64,000 bases of DNA from Trueperella pyogenes. Lineage in GTDB: Bacteria > Actinomycetota > Actinomycetes > Actinomycetales > Actinomycetaceae. The stretch covers positions 620,001 to 684,000 of the forward strand of contig NZ_UHHW01000002.1 of the NCBI RefSeq assembly GCF_900460345.1. The letters run 5' to 3'. The notes below the pieces were generated by a model that made no database searches, was not told where the DNA came from, and saw nothing but the letters and a program-made list of their open reading frames with translations. Shown here one piece after another: positions 10,232 to 19,954 of this stretch. Numbering within the stretch: position 1 is the stretch's first letter; each line of letters begins with the position of its first letter. The position numbers were made by a program, and so were the translations under genes.

Positions 10232-10296
10232 GTACCTAACGACGGTTCTCGGTGCCTCAAACGGCGTTTAAAGGACCGAGAACCGTCGTTAGGTAC
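10232..10296. repeat. perfect 22-bp inverted repeat downstream of purH
   Basis: Arms 10232-10253 and 10275-10296 are exact reverse complements around a 21-base loop; the right arm starts ACCGAGAACCG. It may end the purH transcript, but no U-run follows. The 11-base core ACCGAGAACCG recurs at 52329-52339 before glyA, suggesting a small dispersed palindromic element. The rest of the 193-base gap (10198-10390) shows only the Shine-Dalgarno of the next gene. Confidence 0.7.
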
Positions 10297-10390
10297 TGAG
10301 GAAACCGGGGAGTGAGAAAGCGCTGGCGGTTCTTCTCGCTCAAGGCTGTGGCTCCGGGCTAGAATCGTCACGCGGCCCGAAGGGAGAGAC

Positions 10391-10672
10391 ATGGAGCGAA
10401 AACACGCCAGCGGCAAGTTCCCACCCACTTTCGTGTACGTGATGCTCGTCGTGTGGGTGGTGCTGATTATTGCCACCGGGTTCGTCTTCGACGTCAAGAC
10501 CGCAGCATATGCCCTGAGCGTCTCGCTCATCGCAGTGGCGGCCGCCCGCGTCACACTGCCCGACGGCGCGGTTCCACGCGTTAGATCTAAGACCCACGAC
10601 GCCATCATCCTGTGTAGCGGAGCAATAGCCGTGTTCCTACTTGCGGGCTGGGGCAATACCCCGCCGGTGTAG
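10391..10672 (+). CDS. small membrane protein, DUF3017-like
   Basis: 93 residues with three predicted helices: FVYVMLVVWVVLIIATGFVF, a segment from AAYALSVSLIAVAAA, and DAIILCSGAIAVFLLAGWG. A basic loop (VPRVRSK) separates helices two and three. Length and pattern fit the DUF3017 family of Actinobacteria, often found near purine and folate genes; its function is unknown. The ATG at 10391 has AGGGAGA upstream. It faces pfkA across a shared hairpin. Confidence 0.65.
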   Translation: MERKHASGKFPPTFVYVMLVVWVVLIIATGFVFDVKTAAYALSVSLIAVAAARVTLPDGAVPRVRSKTHDAIILCSGAIAVFLLAGWGNTPPV

Positions 10673-10678
10673 GCGGGG
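10659..10678. terminator. possible bidirectional terminator between convergent genes
   Basis: CCCCGCC (10659-10665) and GGCGGGG (10672-10678) form a 7-bp GC stem with a 6-base loop. It overlaps the 3' end of the DUF3017 gene and lies 12 bases from the pfkA stop, so it can serve both strands. Confidence 0.5.
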
Positions 10679-10690
10679 CGTCGTCGTTGG

Positions 10691-12961
10691 CTAGGATTGG
10701 TGGGCGTCGATGACGATCGGAAGCTGGGCGAGCTCCAACTTTGCCGTCGGATCTGAAACCACGTAGAGCACGTCCTTGAGCAGATGCCACCACGGCTCGT
10801 AGGGCAGGCGATCTTCCATGTCGATCAGCTCGTCCATGTGCGCCACGGGCTGGATCTCGATGTCCCCATCGACCATGCCCACATGGAAAGAACTGTGCTT
10901 GCCGCCCTCAAAATCCGCCGCCAACGCTTTCATCGCGCTGTTGACCAGGCGCACGGCGAGTGTGCGATCGAACGGTGAGGGGTTGCCGCCCTGCTGGGCG
11001 TGGCCCAGGATGACCGAGCGGACATCGAACAAGTTCGATCCTTCTTCTTCGAAGATATTGGCCAGCACGTCGGCGTTGTAATACTCGGAGGCGTCCTCGT
11101 TGCGAATCACCAGGTACAGGCGACGGCCAGCTTCAAAGGAGCGGATCATCTTTGCGGTGTCGGCGGCGAGCTGGCTGAGCGTGACGCCGTCTTCGTACAG
11201 ATAGACCTGTTCTGCGCCCGTCGTCAGCGCCGACATGAGGGCCAGATAGCCACACTTGCGTCCCATCGTCTCCACCACAAAGCAACGCCGCGACGCCGAC
11301 GCCGACTGCCGTATCCGATCGATTGTCTGCGTATTCCAGTTCAGGGTAGTGTCCGCACCTATGGAAAACTCCGCGCCGGGCAAATTGTTGTCAATCGACG
11401 CCGGCACCAGAACCATCGGGATCTTGAAAGCGGGATAGCGCGCCGATTCCTTGTGCATCTCGTAGACCATCTTGTAGGCCTTGAAACCACCAATAACGAT
11501 GAGGCCGTCTAGCTCGGCGTTCTCGATTGCGCGGCCGAGGGCGTAGTACTGGTCAAGATCGGGGATCGTGCGGCGGGTGCCGAGTTCGGCGCCGCCGTCT
11601 TCAGCCCAGCCCTCGACGTCGTTCCACTTGAGCTCGCGGATCTGCCCGTCGAGCAGGCCGGGGAAGCCGCCCTCGATGCCGAGCATGGTATAGCCGCGGT
11701 CGATGCCGAGTTTGACGGCGGCGCGGGCTGCGGGATTCATGCCGGGGGCGAGCCCGCCGGCGTGGACGATGCCGATCCGCTTGGAATGCTCCGGGCGCTC
11801 GGGGCCGATGGGCGAAGAGATCGTGGAGAAGAGGTCAATCATTTCGCGGTAGTGGTTGCCACGCGAGGCGACGGCGTTTTCCCAGTCGCCCTCGGCAAGG
11901 TAGTTCTTCACCGCGCGGGTGTTCTGGATGGCCTCCATCATGGGCAGGCGAACTAGCTTGTTGCGGCGCGTGCCAATGATGACCGGCTCAGTATCCTGGG
12001 TGGCGTGAACCATATCCCATGCCGCGGTGTAGCCCAGGAGCGTGGGCATCCACCGGTCGTAGGCGGAGGGCGCGCCACCGCGCTGGACGTGTCCGAGTGA
12101 TGTGATGCGCGGGTCCTCGCCTAGGCGCTCCTTGATAGCGGCGCGCACCTGCTCGGCGGTGATCGGATTTCCGTGGCGGTCGGTAGCCCCTTCGGCGACG
12201 ACGATGAGCGAGTCACGCCGCCCATTCTCCCGGCCTAAACGCAGCTTATCGGCGAGTTGATCCTCCCAGCCGTCGGCCGGAGGCAGCTCTGGGATGAAGA
12301 CGTAGTCACAACCACCGGCGATGGCGGACATGAGGGCGAGGTAGCCGCAGCGTCGACCCATGACCTCGATAATAAAAGTGCGCTGGTGGGAGGCGGCGGT
12401 GGCCGCGATAGCATCGATCGCTTCAATGATGCGGGTCAGGGCGGAGTCTGCGCCGACTGTCATGTCGGTACCCACCAAGTCGTTATCGATGGAGCCCACG
12501 ATGCCGGCGATCATTAGCTTCGCGTGGCGTTCGCCGTCTTCGGGGGAGACCTTGCCCTCGTTGACCAGCTCGGCCAGCAGTTCGGGCCACAGCTGGCGCA
12601 ATTCGTCCGCGCCGGTGAGCGTGCCGTCTCCGCCCATAATGACGAGGCGGTCGATGCCGTTCGACACGAAATTGTAGACGGCTTTCTTCATCCCGGAACG
12701 TTCGCGGAATTCAGCACAGCGCGCGGTGCCAATGGCGGTGCCGCCCTTGTTGATCGTGGAGGAGACGTCCGACCAGCCCATCTTCTTGATGAGAGCCCCA
12801 CCTTCGACCGGGCCGCGCCAGCCCTCGAGGAATGCATACGGCTCGGCTCCGAGCTGGAGCGCAGTGCGAACTACCGAGCGGACGGTTGCATTCATGCCCT
12901 GGGCATCACCGCCTGAGGTCAGAATACCGATTTTCACTTCCGGGCTATCCACGTTGTCCAC
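10691..12961 (-). CDS. pfkA: 6-phosphofructokinase, tandem two-domain (eukaryotic-type) form
   Basis: Phosphorylates fructose-6-phosphate, the committed glycolytic step. 756 residues make two PFK domains. The N-terminal half keeps the working motifs: [40 protein letters not shown] and [14 protein letters not shown]. The C-terminal half aligns ([40 protein letters not shown]), but its GGDGT is replaced by IGGFKAYK and IDND by IDNN, so this half is probably regulatory, as in eukaryotic PFKs. The start is GTG at 12961 with AAGGAG upstream on the minus strand. Divergent from pgi, the preceding glycolytic step. Confidence 0.9.
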   Translation of the reverse strand: MDNVDSPEVKIGILTSGGDAQGMNATVRSVVRTALQLGAEPYAFLEGWRGPVEGGALIKKMGWSDVSSTINKGGTAIGTARCAEFRERSGMKKAVYNFVSNGIDRLVIMGGDGTLTGADELRQLWPELLAELVNEGKVSPEDGERHAKLMIAGIVGSIDNDLVGTDMTVGADSALTRIIEAIDAIAATAASHQRTFIIEVMGRRCGYLALMSAIAGGCDYVFIPELPPADGWEDQLADKLRLGRENGRRDSLIVVAEGATDRHGNPITAEQVRAAIKERLGEDPRITSLGHVQRGGAPSAYDRWMPTLLGYTAAWDMVHATQDTEPVIIGTRRNKLVRLPMMEAIQNTRAVKNYLAEGDWENAVASRGNHYREMIDLFSTISSPIGPERPEHSKRIGIVHAGGLAPGMNPAARAAVKLGIDRGYTMLGIEGGFPGLLDGQIRELKWNDVEGWAEDGGAELGTRRTIPDLDQYYALGRAIENAELDGLIVIGGFKAYKMVYEMHKESARYPAFKIPMVLVPASIDNNLPGAEFSIGADTTLNWNTQTIDRIRQSASASRRCFVVETMGRKCGYLALMSALTTGAEQVYLYEDGVTLSQLAADTAKMIRSFEAGRRLYLVIRNEDASEYYNADVLANIFEEEGSNLFDVRSVILGHAQQGGNPSPFDRTLAVRLVNSAMKALAADFEGGKHSSFHVGMVDGDIEIQPVAHMDELIDMEDRLPYEPWWHLLKDVLYVVSDPTAKLELAQLPIVIDAHQS

Positions 12962-13058
12962 GGCTTCTCCTTCGTTTCAGTCGCGTCCAATTGTCTCATA
13001 TTTGCGTGCTTGCGATTGGGTAGAATGGGCCTACCTGTTGGCTCTCGCTAGGAGTGAT
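12962..13058. promoter_or_regulatory. divergent promoter region pfkA/pgi
   Basis: 97 bases between divergent pfkA and pgi. On the plus strand TAGAAT (13021-13026) is a good -10 for pgi, with TAGGAG as the ribosome binding site at 13049-13054. No convincing -35 is seen for either direction, and no operator is recognised. Confidence 0.45.
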
Positions 13059-14711
13059 ATGACTACCCCGATTGATGCAACCACGACGCCCGCATGGGCA
13101 CGCCTGACCGAGCTTAACGACGCGCTCGACGTCGATTTTCGCCAGTGGTTTAAAGACGATTCCCGCGCCGAGAAATTTACCTTCCGGGCGGGCGACCTCT
13201 ACGTTGACCTGTCGAAGACTTTCCTCACCGATGAGGTGCAGGACGCGCTCCTAGAGCTAGCAGAGCAAGTGAATCTGGCCGAGCGTCGTGAGGCGATGCT
13301 CTCGGGCGAGCGAATCAACGTCACCGAAAACCGCGCGGTGCTCCATACCGCCCTGCGCCGTGAGAAGGGCGAGGTCGTGCGGGTCGATGGCGACGACGTC
13401 GTCGGCGGAGTGCACGAGGTGCTCGATCGGATGTATGCCTTTGCGGACAAGGTTCGCGACGGCGAATGGACCGGCATCACCGGCAAGCCAATCCGAACTG
13501 TGGTCAACGTCGGCATCGGCGGCTCGGATCTGGGGCCGGTCATGGCCTACGAGGCGCTCAAGCCGTATGTGAAGGAGGGGTTGGAGTGCCGCTTCGTATC
13601 GAATATTGATCCGACGGATGTGGGGGAGACCCTCAAGGGGCTCGACCCGGAGACGACGCTCGTCATCGTCGCGTCCAAGACGTTCACGACTCTCGAAACC
13701 CTGACGAATGCCCGCCAGGCGCGCAACTGGCTTCTTAAGACGCTCGAGGCGCAGGGGGTACCCACGGAAGGTGCGGTGGCCAAGCATTTTGTGGCCGTCT
13801 CGACCGCCTTGGATAAGGTGGAAGATTTCGGTATCGATCCGCAAAATGCCTTCGGCTTTTGGGACTGGGTTGGTGGACGTTACTCTGTCGATTCGGCTGT
13901 GGGGCTGTCGCTGGCGATTGCGCTGGGTAGGGACGGTTTCGCGGATTTCCTCGCAGGTTTTCGCACCATGGATCGCCACTTCGCGCAGGCGCCCGCTAAG
14001 GAGAATGTGCCGTTGCTCATGGGCCTGCTCAATGTTTTTTACGTCAACTTCGCGGGTGCGGCCACGCATGCCGTGTTGCCCTACGCCCAATACCTGCACC
14101 GTTTCCCGGCCTACCTGCAGCAGCTGACGATGGAGTCGAACGGCAAGCGCGTGCGCTGGGATGGCACTCCGGTCACCTCCGCGACGGGCGAGGTATTTTG
14201 GGGGGAGCCGGGCACGAACGGCCAACACGCTTTCTACCAGCTCATTCACCAGGGCACCCAGCTGATTCCGGCTGATTTCATCGCTTTCGCCAATCCGACC
14301 TTCCCACTCCAGGACGGCGAGGCCGATCAGCACGAGCTTTTCCTGGGCAATTTCTTCGGTCAGACGAAGGCGCTCGCCTTCGGCAAGACGGCCGATGAAG
14401 TCCGCGCTGAGGGGGTCGCGGAGGAGCTGGTCAGCGCCAAGGTTTTCCCCGGCAACAAGCCCACCGCCTCGATCATGGCACCTGCGCTCACGCCGTCGGT
14501 GCTTGGCCAGCTTATTGCGCTCTATGAGCACATCACGTTCGTCCAGGGTATCGTGTGGGGGATCGACTCCTTCGACCAGTGGGGTGTTGAGCTTGGCAAG
14601 GCGATGGCTAAGCAGCTCACGGGCGCTGTTGCAGGCGACGAGGAGGCGATCGCGGCGCAGGACGCTTCAACTCGCGGTTTGATCGAGTACTACCGGGCAA
14701 ATCGGAGGTAA
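13059..14711 (+). CDS. pgi: glucose-6-phosphate isomerase
   Basis: Interconverts glucose-6-phosphate and fructose-6-phosphate. Both PGI signatures are present: [19 protein letters not shown] near residue 150 and [20 protein letters not shown] near 505-524. Also seen are SKTFTTLET and [11 protein letters not shown]. The ATG at 13059, behind TAGGAG, gives 550 residues, the normal size; the frame remains open further upstream into the promoter region and pfkA, but has no support there. Confidence 0.97.
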   Translation: MTTPIDATTTPAWARLTELNDALDVDFRQWFKDDSRAEKFTFRAGDLYVDLSKTFLTDEVQDALLELAEQVNLAERREAMLSGERINVTENRAVLHTALRREKGEVVRVDGDDVVGGVHEVLDRMYAFADKVRDGEWTGITGKPIRTVVNVGIGGSDLGPVMAYEALKPYVKEGLECRFVSNIDPTDVGETLKGLDPETTLVIVASKTFTTLETLTNARQARNWLLKTLEAQGVPTEGAVAKHFVAVSTALDKVEDFGIDPQNAFGFWDWVGGRYSVDSAVGLSLAIALGRDGFADFLAGFRTMDRHFAQAPAKENVPLLMGLLNVFYVNFAGAATHAVLPYAQYLHRFPAYLQQLTMESNGKRVRWDGTPVTSATGEVFWGEPGTNGQHAFYQLIHQGTQLIPADFIAFANPTFPLQDGEADQHELFLGNFFGQTKALAFGKTADEVRAEGVAEELVSAKVFPGNKPTASIMAPALTPSVLGQLIALYEHITFVQGIVWGIDSFDQWGVELGKAMAKQLTGAVAGDEEAIAAQDASTRGLIEYYRANRR

Positions 14712-14729
14712 CCGCTTTATTTTGTCAAT

Positions 14730-14791
14730 CTATGGGACGATTTCGAACCGATCTTGGCATATAAGAACATCGGTTCGAAATCGTCCCATAG
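14730..14791. repeat. perfect 23-bp inverted repeat downstream of pgi
   Basis: Arms 14730-14752 and 14769-14791 are exact reverse complements around a 16-base loop; the left arm begins CTATGGGACGATTTCGAACC. It may act as a pgi terminator, although no U-run follows. Perfect arms of this length without decay are unusual and could also mark a mobile or protein-binding palindrome. Confidence 0.75.
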
Positions 14792-14831
14792 TTGTGCAGG
14801 AAAACAGTGCTTCTCACGCCTGTTTTGCGCT

Positions 14832-14891
14832 TTGACGCATGTTGTCGGCGGGGGATATAGTTTCATTGCCAAAATGAAAATGAATCTCATT
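14832..14891 (+). promoter_or_regulatory. promoter with Fur-family (Zur/Fur-like) operator
   Basis: TTGACG (14832-14837), an 18-base spacer and TATAGT (14856-14861) form a convincing sigma-A promoter. The imperfect palindrome AATGAAAATGAATCTCATT (14873-14891) starts near the expected +5 and ends 15 bases before the protease ATG. Its core TGAAAATGAATCTCA differs at about three of 15 places from the actinobacterial Zur consensus as I recall it (TGAAAATCATTTTCA). Metal-repressed control of the protease is inferred. Confidence 0.55.
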
Positions 14892-14906
14892 ACAGATAGG
14901 AGTAGC

Positions 14907-16121
14907 ATGCGCACACGCCCCCTTGCCACGTCTCTACTTGTAGGACTCGTGGTTGCCATGCCGACCTCGGCCGCCGCAATTTCCGGCGGAGAGGAAGCTA
15001 ATTCTGAATACATCGTCCAGATAGCCACGCAAACTAAGCTTGAGTCAAAGAAGATCGACCGATGCACTGGAAGTGCGTTGAACTCGGAATGGATTATCAC
15101 TGCAGCACACTGCATTGAGGACGCGGCCTCGCAGGCGTCGGCCAACATCTATTTTTCGAATGACAAGAAAGAACCTGGTACGCCGATCGCCTCGAGCCAG
15201 ATTGTTCCTAGCCCGTCAGCGGATCTCGCTCTTATTAAGCTCTCCAAGCCGCATGAGCTTTCGCAGTACGCAACCCTCGCCTCGGATCATGAAGTTACTG
15301 CGGGGCAGGTCGGCCACATTTACGGATATGGCCGAGGAAGCAAGGGAGAGGCGGTGTCTTGGCTTCGCCGCGCCACTGTGACCCAAAGAGATGAAGGTCG
15401 TAATAGGTACTGGAATAAGACCTACGGATTAGTAGGAAAAGATGGCATCTCGAACCATGGCGATTCGGGCGGCCCCTTTATTGTCAACAACAAGCTCGTG
15501 GGCATCACTGTGAGCGGCCCGCATGCTGCAAATGACTATTGGATCGGCGAAGTCTCGAGCGCCGTGATACTCAAACCATTCATTGAGTGGATCACAAAGA
15601 CGACCGGTGTGACGGCTGTTCCGTTCGCCACGCCAATTCCTGCCACGCCGGCTCCCGAGAAGAAACCGGAAGATGTCCAGCCAGGCGATGCCCCCAGCAC
15701 TCAGCCAGGCGACGCTCCCACCACCAAGCCCGGAACAGAGATGACGCCGGCTCCTGCCGATACCCCTTCGGTTGCCCCGGGTACGGATCCGAGCCAGGCG
15801 GCTCCAAGTGACGCATCTTCAGCTGCTAAGAAGGCTCCCGCCGATAGCGCAGCTACCAACGGAACACCTTCGGTGACGCCTTCCGAGCCCGCGCCGTCGG
15901 CAGGAACCCCGGCCGCATCCTCAACGGCAGTAGGAACTCCGGACGTGGCTGTACCTGTGGCGAAGGCAAATGGAGCAGCAAAGGCCGGTGCGAAGGGCGG
16001 GCGTAAAGCCGAACTCGCCAACACGGGTTCTTCTGCGGCAGCGCTTGCACTGGTTGGTGTGAGCCTTGCTGCGGGTGGCTTGCTCATCCGTCGTGGATCG
16101 GCGTTGCGCCGCGAAGCCTAA
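14907..16121 (+). CDS. secreted, cell-wall anchored trypsin-like serine protease
   Basis: 404-residue exported S1-family protease. A signal peptide covers about residues 1-24 (RTRPLATSLLVGLVVAMPTSAAA). The triad is visible: His68 in TAAHC, Asp106 in SADLALI and Ser187 in GDSGGP. The mature N-terminus ISGGEE resembles an activated trypsin start. Residues about 240-365 are a Pro/Ala/Thr/Ser-rich wall-spanning linker with QPGDAP repeats. The C-terminus has LANTG, a hydrophobic helix and RRGSALRREA: a sorting signal of the LAxTG type used by class E sortases of high-GC Gram-positives. The ATG at 14907 has ATAGGAG upstream; the frame is open earlier, into the palindrome after pgi, but without support. 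No sortase gene is in the window. Confidence 0.88.
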   Translation: MRTRPLATSLLVGLVVAMPTSAAAISGGEEANSEYIVQIATQTKLESKKIDRCTGSALNSEWIITAAHCIEDAASQASANIYFSNDKKEPGTPIASSQIVPSPSADLALIKLSKPHELSQYATLASDHEVTAGQVGHIYGYGRGSKGEAVSWLRRATVTQRDEGRNRYWNKTYGLVGKDGISNHGDSGGPFIVNNKLVGITVSGPHAANDYWIGEVSSAVILKPFIEWITKTTGVTAVPFATPIPATPAPEKKPEDVQPGDAPSTQPGDAPTTKPGTEMTPAPADTPSVAPGTDPSQAAPSDASSAAKKAPADSAATNGTPSVTPSEPAPSAGTPAASSTAVGTPDVAVPVAKANGAAKAGAKGGRKAELANTGSSAAALALVGVSLAAGGLLIRRGSALRREA

Positions 16122-16158
16122 CGGCTGACGGCTACTGTCCGCCACATTCGTAACCGTT

Positions 16159-16191
16159 TCTCGCGGCGCCTTGCCCATAGGCGCCGCGAGA
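16159..16191 (+). terminator. hairpin terminator after the serine protease gene
   Basis: Arms TCTCGCGGCGCC (16159-16170) and GGCGCCGCGAGA (16180-16191) form a perfect 12-bp GC-rich stem with a 9-base loop, 37 bases after the stop. Confidence 0.75.
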
Positions 16192-16279
16192 GACTGTATT
16201 GCGGGACAAACGGTGATCCCTCTGCTTGCGGAATGTGGCGGGGCACCGGCTGCCCGCCTCGCGGACGCGGCCGGCCCGG

Positions 16280-16480
16280 CATCAAACATGAATATGGGCT
16301 CTACTAGGCCCGTATATGAATCGGTGGCCGGTATTTTCAAAAGAACTGTCGGCAGGTGGGCCAAATTTTCAAAAGAACTGTCGGTCGGCGGGGCGCGTCG
16401 GCCTGCGGGCTTACCGAGGCCCCTAAGCTCGCCTGAGCCCCCACATCAAAACCCCAATTTTCCCGCACCATAACAGCGAA
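16280..16480. repeat. dispersed intergenic repeat, copy A
   Basis: About 200 bases here are repeated, diverged, at 33284-33475. The segment 16306-16357 matches 33310-33361 exactly (52 bases). Inside, TTTTCAAAAGAACTGTCGG occurs twice in tandem (16334-16352, 16366-16384; period 32). No reading frame with coding support exists. It could be a MITE-like element or the end of a lost insertion sequence. This fills most of the 529-base gap before mdh. Confidence 0.75.
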
Positions 16481-16527
16481 AAATCCGGCCATTGGCAACG
16501 TTTTGTCTATTGGCCCTTTGTGTGTGA

Positions 16528-17643
<1,116 letters not shown>

Positions 17644-17655
17644 ATCAGATAAAGT

Positions 17656-17687
17656 AGTTGGGCGGCCCTGGTTAGGGTCGCCCAACT
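17656..17687 (+). terminator. hairpin terminator after mdh
   Basis: AGTTGGGCGGCCC (17656-17668) pairs with GGGTCGCCCAACT (17675-17687), with one G-U pair and a 6-base loop, followed by GTTT. It lies between convergent genes and may also serve the minus-strand gene ending at 17719. Confidence 0.8.
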
Positions 17688-17718
17688 GTTTAGTGCATCC
17701 TGCCCGGACCGGGCGTCG

Positions 17719-18921
17719 TCATGCCTCGGCGCGCAGGAGTTGGTTTTTGACGAGACTGGCCATGAGAACCAGCGTGGCGGCTTGGACGGCGTAGGCTGCC
17801 ACGAGAAGGGCGACAAAGCCGACAGAGCCGACGGGGAAAATGTTGTTCTTGACGAGTCCCACGTTGAGCAAGAAGAAAGTGAGCACCGATAGCGCGACGC
17901 CGGGGCACACGAGTGTGAATGCCGCAGGGGACTGTTCTTGGCGGCTGAAGACAAAGCGCTTGTAGAAGCCGTTTGAGGTCATCGCGAGATGTCCTAAACC
18001 GAGGAAGGCGAGCTGGGCGGCGACCATGAGGGCAAGCAGGGCTGCGAGCCAGACGGAAGTGCCGGGAATTGCTGGGGCATTGGGATTGAGCGCGGCGACG
18101 GTGACGACGCCGTGGCGCAGCCGCAGATAGGTGATCGCCAGCAATGTAATGATCGGCACGCCCAGCCATAGAGTGGCGGAATTGCCCAGGGAAAGGCCAT
18201 ATCGGAGCATGCTCATCGCCCCCAGGGGAAAGAAGACGAGGAAGAGCAAGATTGCGATCACAGTGAAGAAGAGGGACAGGGCGCCCGCGATGGTGACGAC
18301 GGTCGGATTGGTCGTCATCGCCGCCGGCGCTGCCAGCCCGACGGCGACCATGGTGAAAGTGAAGGAGCTCAGAAGCTGGTTGAGTCCGCCGTTGGCCTTG
18401 AAGTCGAAGGTGTTGTGCATGACGCGGATGAGGTAGCGCGACAGGTAGATAAGGGCCAGGATGCCGACCGATCCGTACAGGACAATCGCTAGCGGCATGA
18501 GATATTCAATGACGTCCCATAGGCCGGGGATGAATATCATGCTTGCGATGAACAAGCCGTTGATGGTCATGCCCAGGGTGAGGGGCACGGCCATGAGGGT
18601 GACCTCGGCGTTGGAGTTGCGTACCTCTGTGTAGGCGTCGGTGCGGCGCCAAGTGAAGAATTCTCTCAGGTTCCATGCGAGCAGGTAGAGGTGTGCGAGG
18701 AAGAAGGGGATGAAGCCTGCATAGCCTGCGATGATAGCGGCGCGGTAGCCGGTGTTGCCTGTCGCCCACGCTGCGCAGATGCTGTCGAAGGTTGGCATGA
18801 CTGAATTCGGGTGTGGGGTCAGGTGCATGAGATTCATAAAGAATAACACCGACATTCCGCCAAACCCTAGGGCGGCCAGGAAATACAGCGGGGAATAGCG
18901 CTCGTGGAGATCGCGAATCAT
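17719..18921 (-). CDS. ten-helix integral membrane protein under a CsoR-type operator
   Basis: A 400-residue hydrophobic protein. I count ten membrane segments, from SPLYFLAALGFGGMSVLFFM at the N-terminus to the last ending in TLVLMASLVKNQLL. I do not recognise catalytic or metal-binding motifs; there is no CPx or His-rich segment. Ten helices would fit the TDT/SLAC1-like anion channel fold, but that is only a topology guess. The ATG at 18921 has GAGGT upstream. The nearby CsoR-family palindrome (18951-18966) suggests expression in response to copper, persulfide or a related signal. Monocistronic, convergent with mdh. Confidence 0.7.
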   Translation of the reverse strand: MIRDLHERYSPLYFLAALGFGGMSVLFFMNLMHLTPHPNSVMPTFDSICAAWATGNTGYRAAIIAGYAGFIPFFLAHLYLLAWNLREFFTWRRTDAYTEVRNSNAEVTLMAVPLTLGMTINGLFIASMIFIPGLWDVIEYLMPLAIVLYGSVGILALIYLSRYLIRVMHNTFDFKANGGLNQLLSSFTFTMVAVGLAAPAAMTTNPTVVTIAGALSLFFTVIAILLFLVFFPLGAMSMLRYGLSLGNSATLWLGVPIITLLAITYLRLRHGVVTVAALNPNAPAIPGTSVWLAALLALMVAAQLAFLGLGHLAMTSNGFYKRFVFSRQEQSPAAFTLVCPGVALSVLTFFLLNVGLVKNNIFPVGSVGFVALLVAAYAVQAATLVLMASLVKNQLLRAEA

Positions 18922-18950
18922 GAATTACCTCGTTGAATCTAGAAAAACAG

Positions 18951-18966
18951 ATACCCTAGGGGGTAT
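18951..18966. promoter_or_regulatory. CsoR/CstR-family operator
   Basis: ATACCCTAGGGGGTAT has the arms ATACCC/GGGTAT around a TAGG centre, the classic operator shape of the CsoR (copper), CstR (persulfide) and related repressors. It lies 30 bases upstream of the membrane protein start on the minus strand, and also 76 bases upstream of the acetyltransferase on the plus strand. The repressor gene is not in the window. Confidence 0.7.
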
Positions 18967-19041
18967 GTCTGATTATCGTACCGGAGAATCTCGTGAACAC
19001 AAGTCGGCTCCGCCGGTAAGCTAAGCTGGGAGAGGAGCCCT

Positions 19042-19656
19042 ATGAATCTCGAAAGATCCGAAGAGCAGTTTGCGCGCATGCGCGCCCACGAGCTTTACCG
19101 CGTGGAAGGCCCTGCCTTCGCGAAAGCTTTTGCGCGTTCAATGCGTATCCAGGACGAGATCAACGCGCTGCCCTCTGGCGACATGGAAGCCATCGCCAGC
19201 AAAGCGCGCGAGCTATTCGGCACATTCGGCGCGGGTGCCGCCATCCGGACGCCCGTGCGCTGTGATTATGGCGTCCACACCCACATCGGGGAGGGCACGT
19301 TTATCAACTTCGACTGCGTCTTCCTCGACGTCGCCGACATCATCATCGGCAAGAACTGCCAGATTGCGCCCCGGGTGCAGCTGCTGACCGCCGAGCACCC
19401 CCTCCAGGCCACTGTGCGCCGTGAGGGCTGGGAGTCGGGGCGGCCAATCGTCCTCGGTGACAATGTGTGGCTCGGCGCCGGCGTCATGGTCGCGCCGGGC
19501 GTGACGATCGGGGAAAACACTGTAGTCGGGGCGGGCTCCGTCGTCGTACGCGACCTGCCAGCGAACGCCGTCGCCGCCGGGGTGCCTGCGCGTGTGTTGC
19601 GTGGTCTTCCCGACGACGTCGACCCGGCCGAGATGCTGCCGGCACACCTGCTCTAG
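19042..19656 (+). CDS. maa: maltose/galactoside O-acetyltransferase family protein
   Basis: 204-residue left-handed beta-helix acetyltransferase that moves acetyl from acetyl-CoA to a sugar hydroxyl. The N-terminal helical Mac domain (RSEEQFARMRAHELY) precedes hexapeptide repeats (IIIGKNCQIAPRVQL, IVLGDNVWLGAGVMVAPGVTIGENTVVGAGSVV). The catalytic histidine lies in LLTAEHPL. The end GVPARVLR is typical. The ATG at 19042 has GAGGAG upstream. Detoxification of excess sugar is the usual suggested role. Confidence 0.88.
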   Translation: MNLERSEEQFARMRAHELYRVEGPAFAKAFARSMRIQDEINALPSGDMEAIASKARELFGTFGAGAAIRTPVRCDYGVHTHIGEGTFINFDCVFLDVADIIIGKNCQIAPRVQLLTAEHPLQATVRREGWESGRPIVLGDNVWLGAGVMVAPGVTIGENTVVGAGSVVVRDLPANAVAAGVPARVLRGLPDDVDPAEMLPAHLL

Positions 19657-19860
19657 CTCGCATCGCCGGAAAACGGCGCGCTCGCGAGCTGGGCGGCGCA
19701 AGGCCGCGCTCTGGGCCTGCTGCGATGAATGTTGACTATTTTTCCCGTTTTTTGCTCGGCACTTTTGGCTCTATTGCAGGCTTTTCTCGGGTGTGGACGG
19801 GTTCCGTCCGAAATCGTGGGAGCTTTGGGCCGTAGATCACATTTTTGGCCGCTTAGTGTT

Positions 19861-19916
19861 TTAGGCACACAAGTCAATCTATAATTAGCCACGCCGGCAA
19901 CAGCGAAGTTGTCCGG
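19861..19916 (+). promoter_or_regulatory. promoter region of the cai-like operon
   Basis: A perfect TATAAT (19880-19885) lies 70 bases before the first MFS gene; the -35 is weak. Downstream CCGGCAAC (19894-19901) and GTTGTCCGG (19908-19916) form an imperfect dyad. The 14 bases AGTCAATCTATAAT (19872-19885) match AGTCTAACTCTAAT before fixA (29808-29821) at 11 of 14 places. The remainder of the 298-base gap from 19657 is AT-richer sequence with no supported gene. Confidence 0.5.
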
Positions 19917-19954
19917 AAAATTCTATCTGCTCCTTCCCCTAGAGAGTTGACACA

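Noticed and set aside
19725..19835. 36-codon frame MNVDYFSRFLLG in the gap before the cai-like operon
   Set aside because: No ribosome binding site and no conserved feature; it lies in low-GC intergenic sequence.
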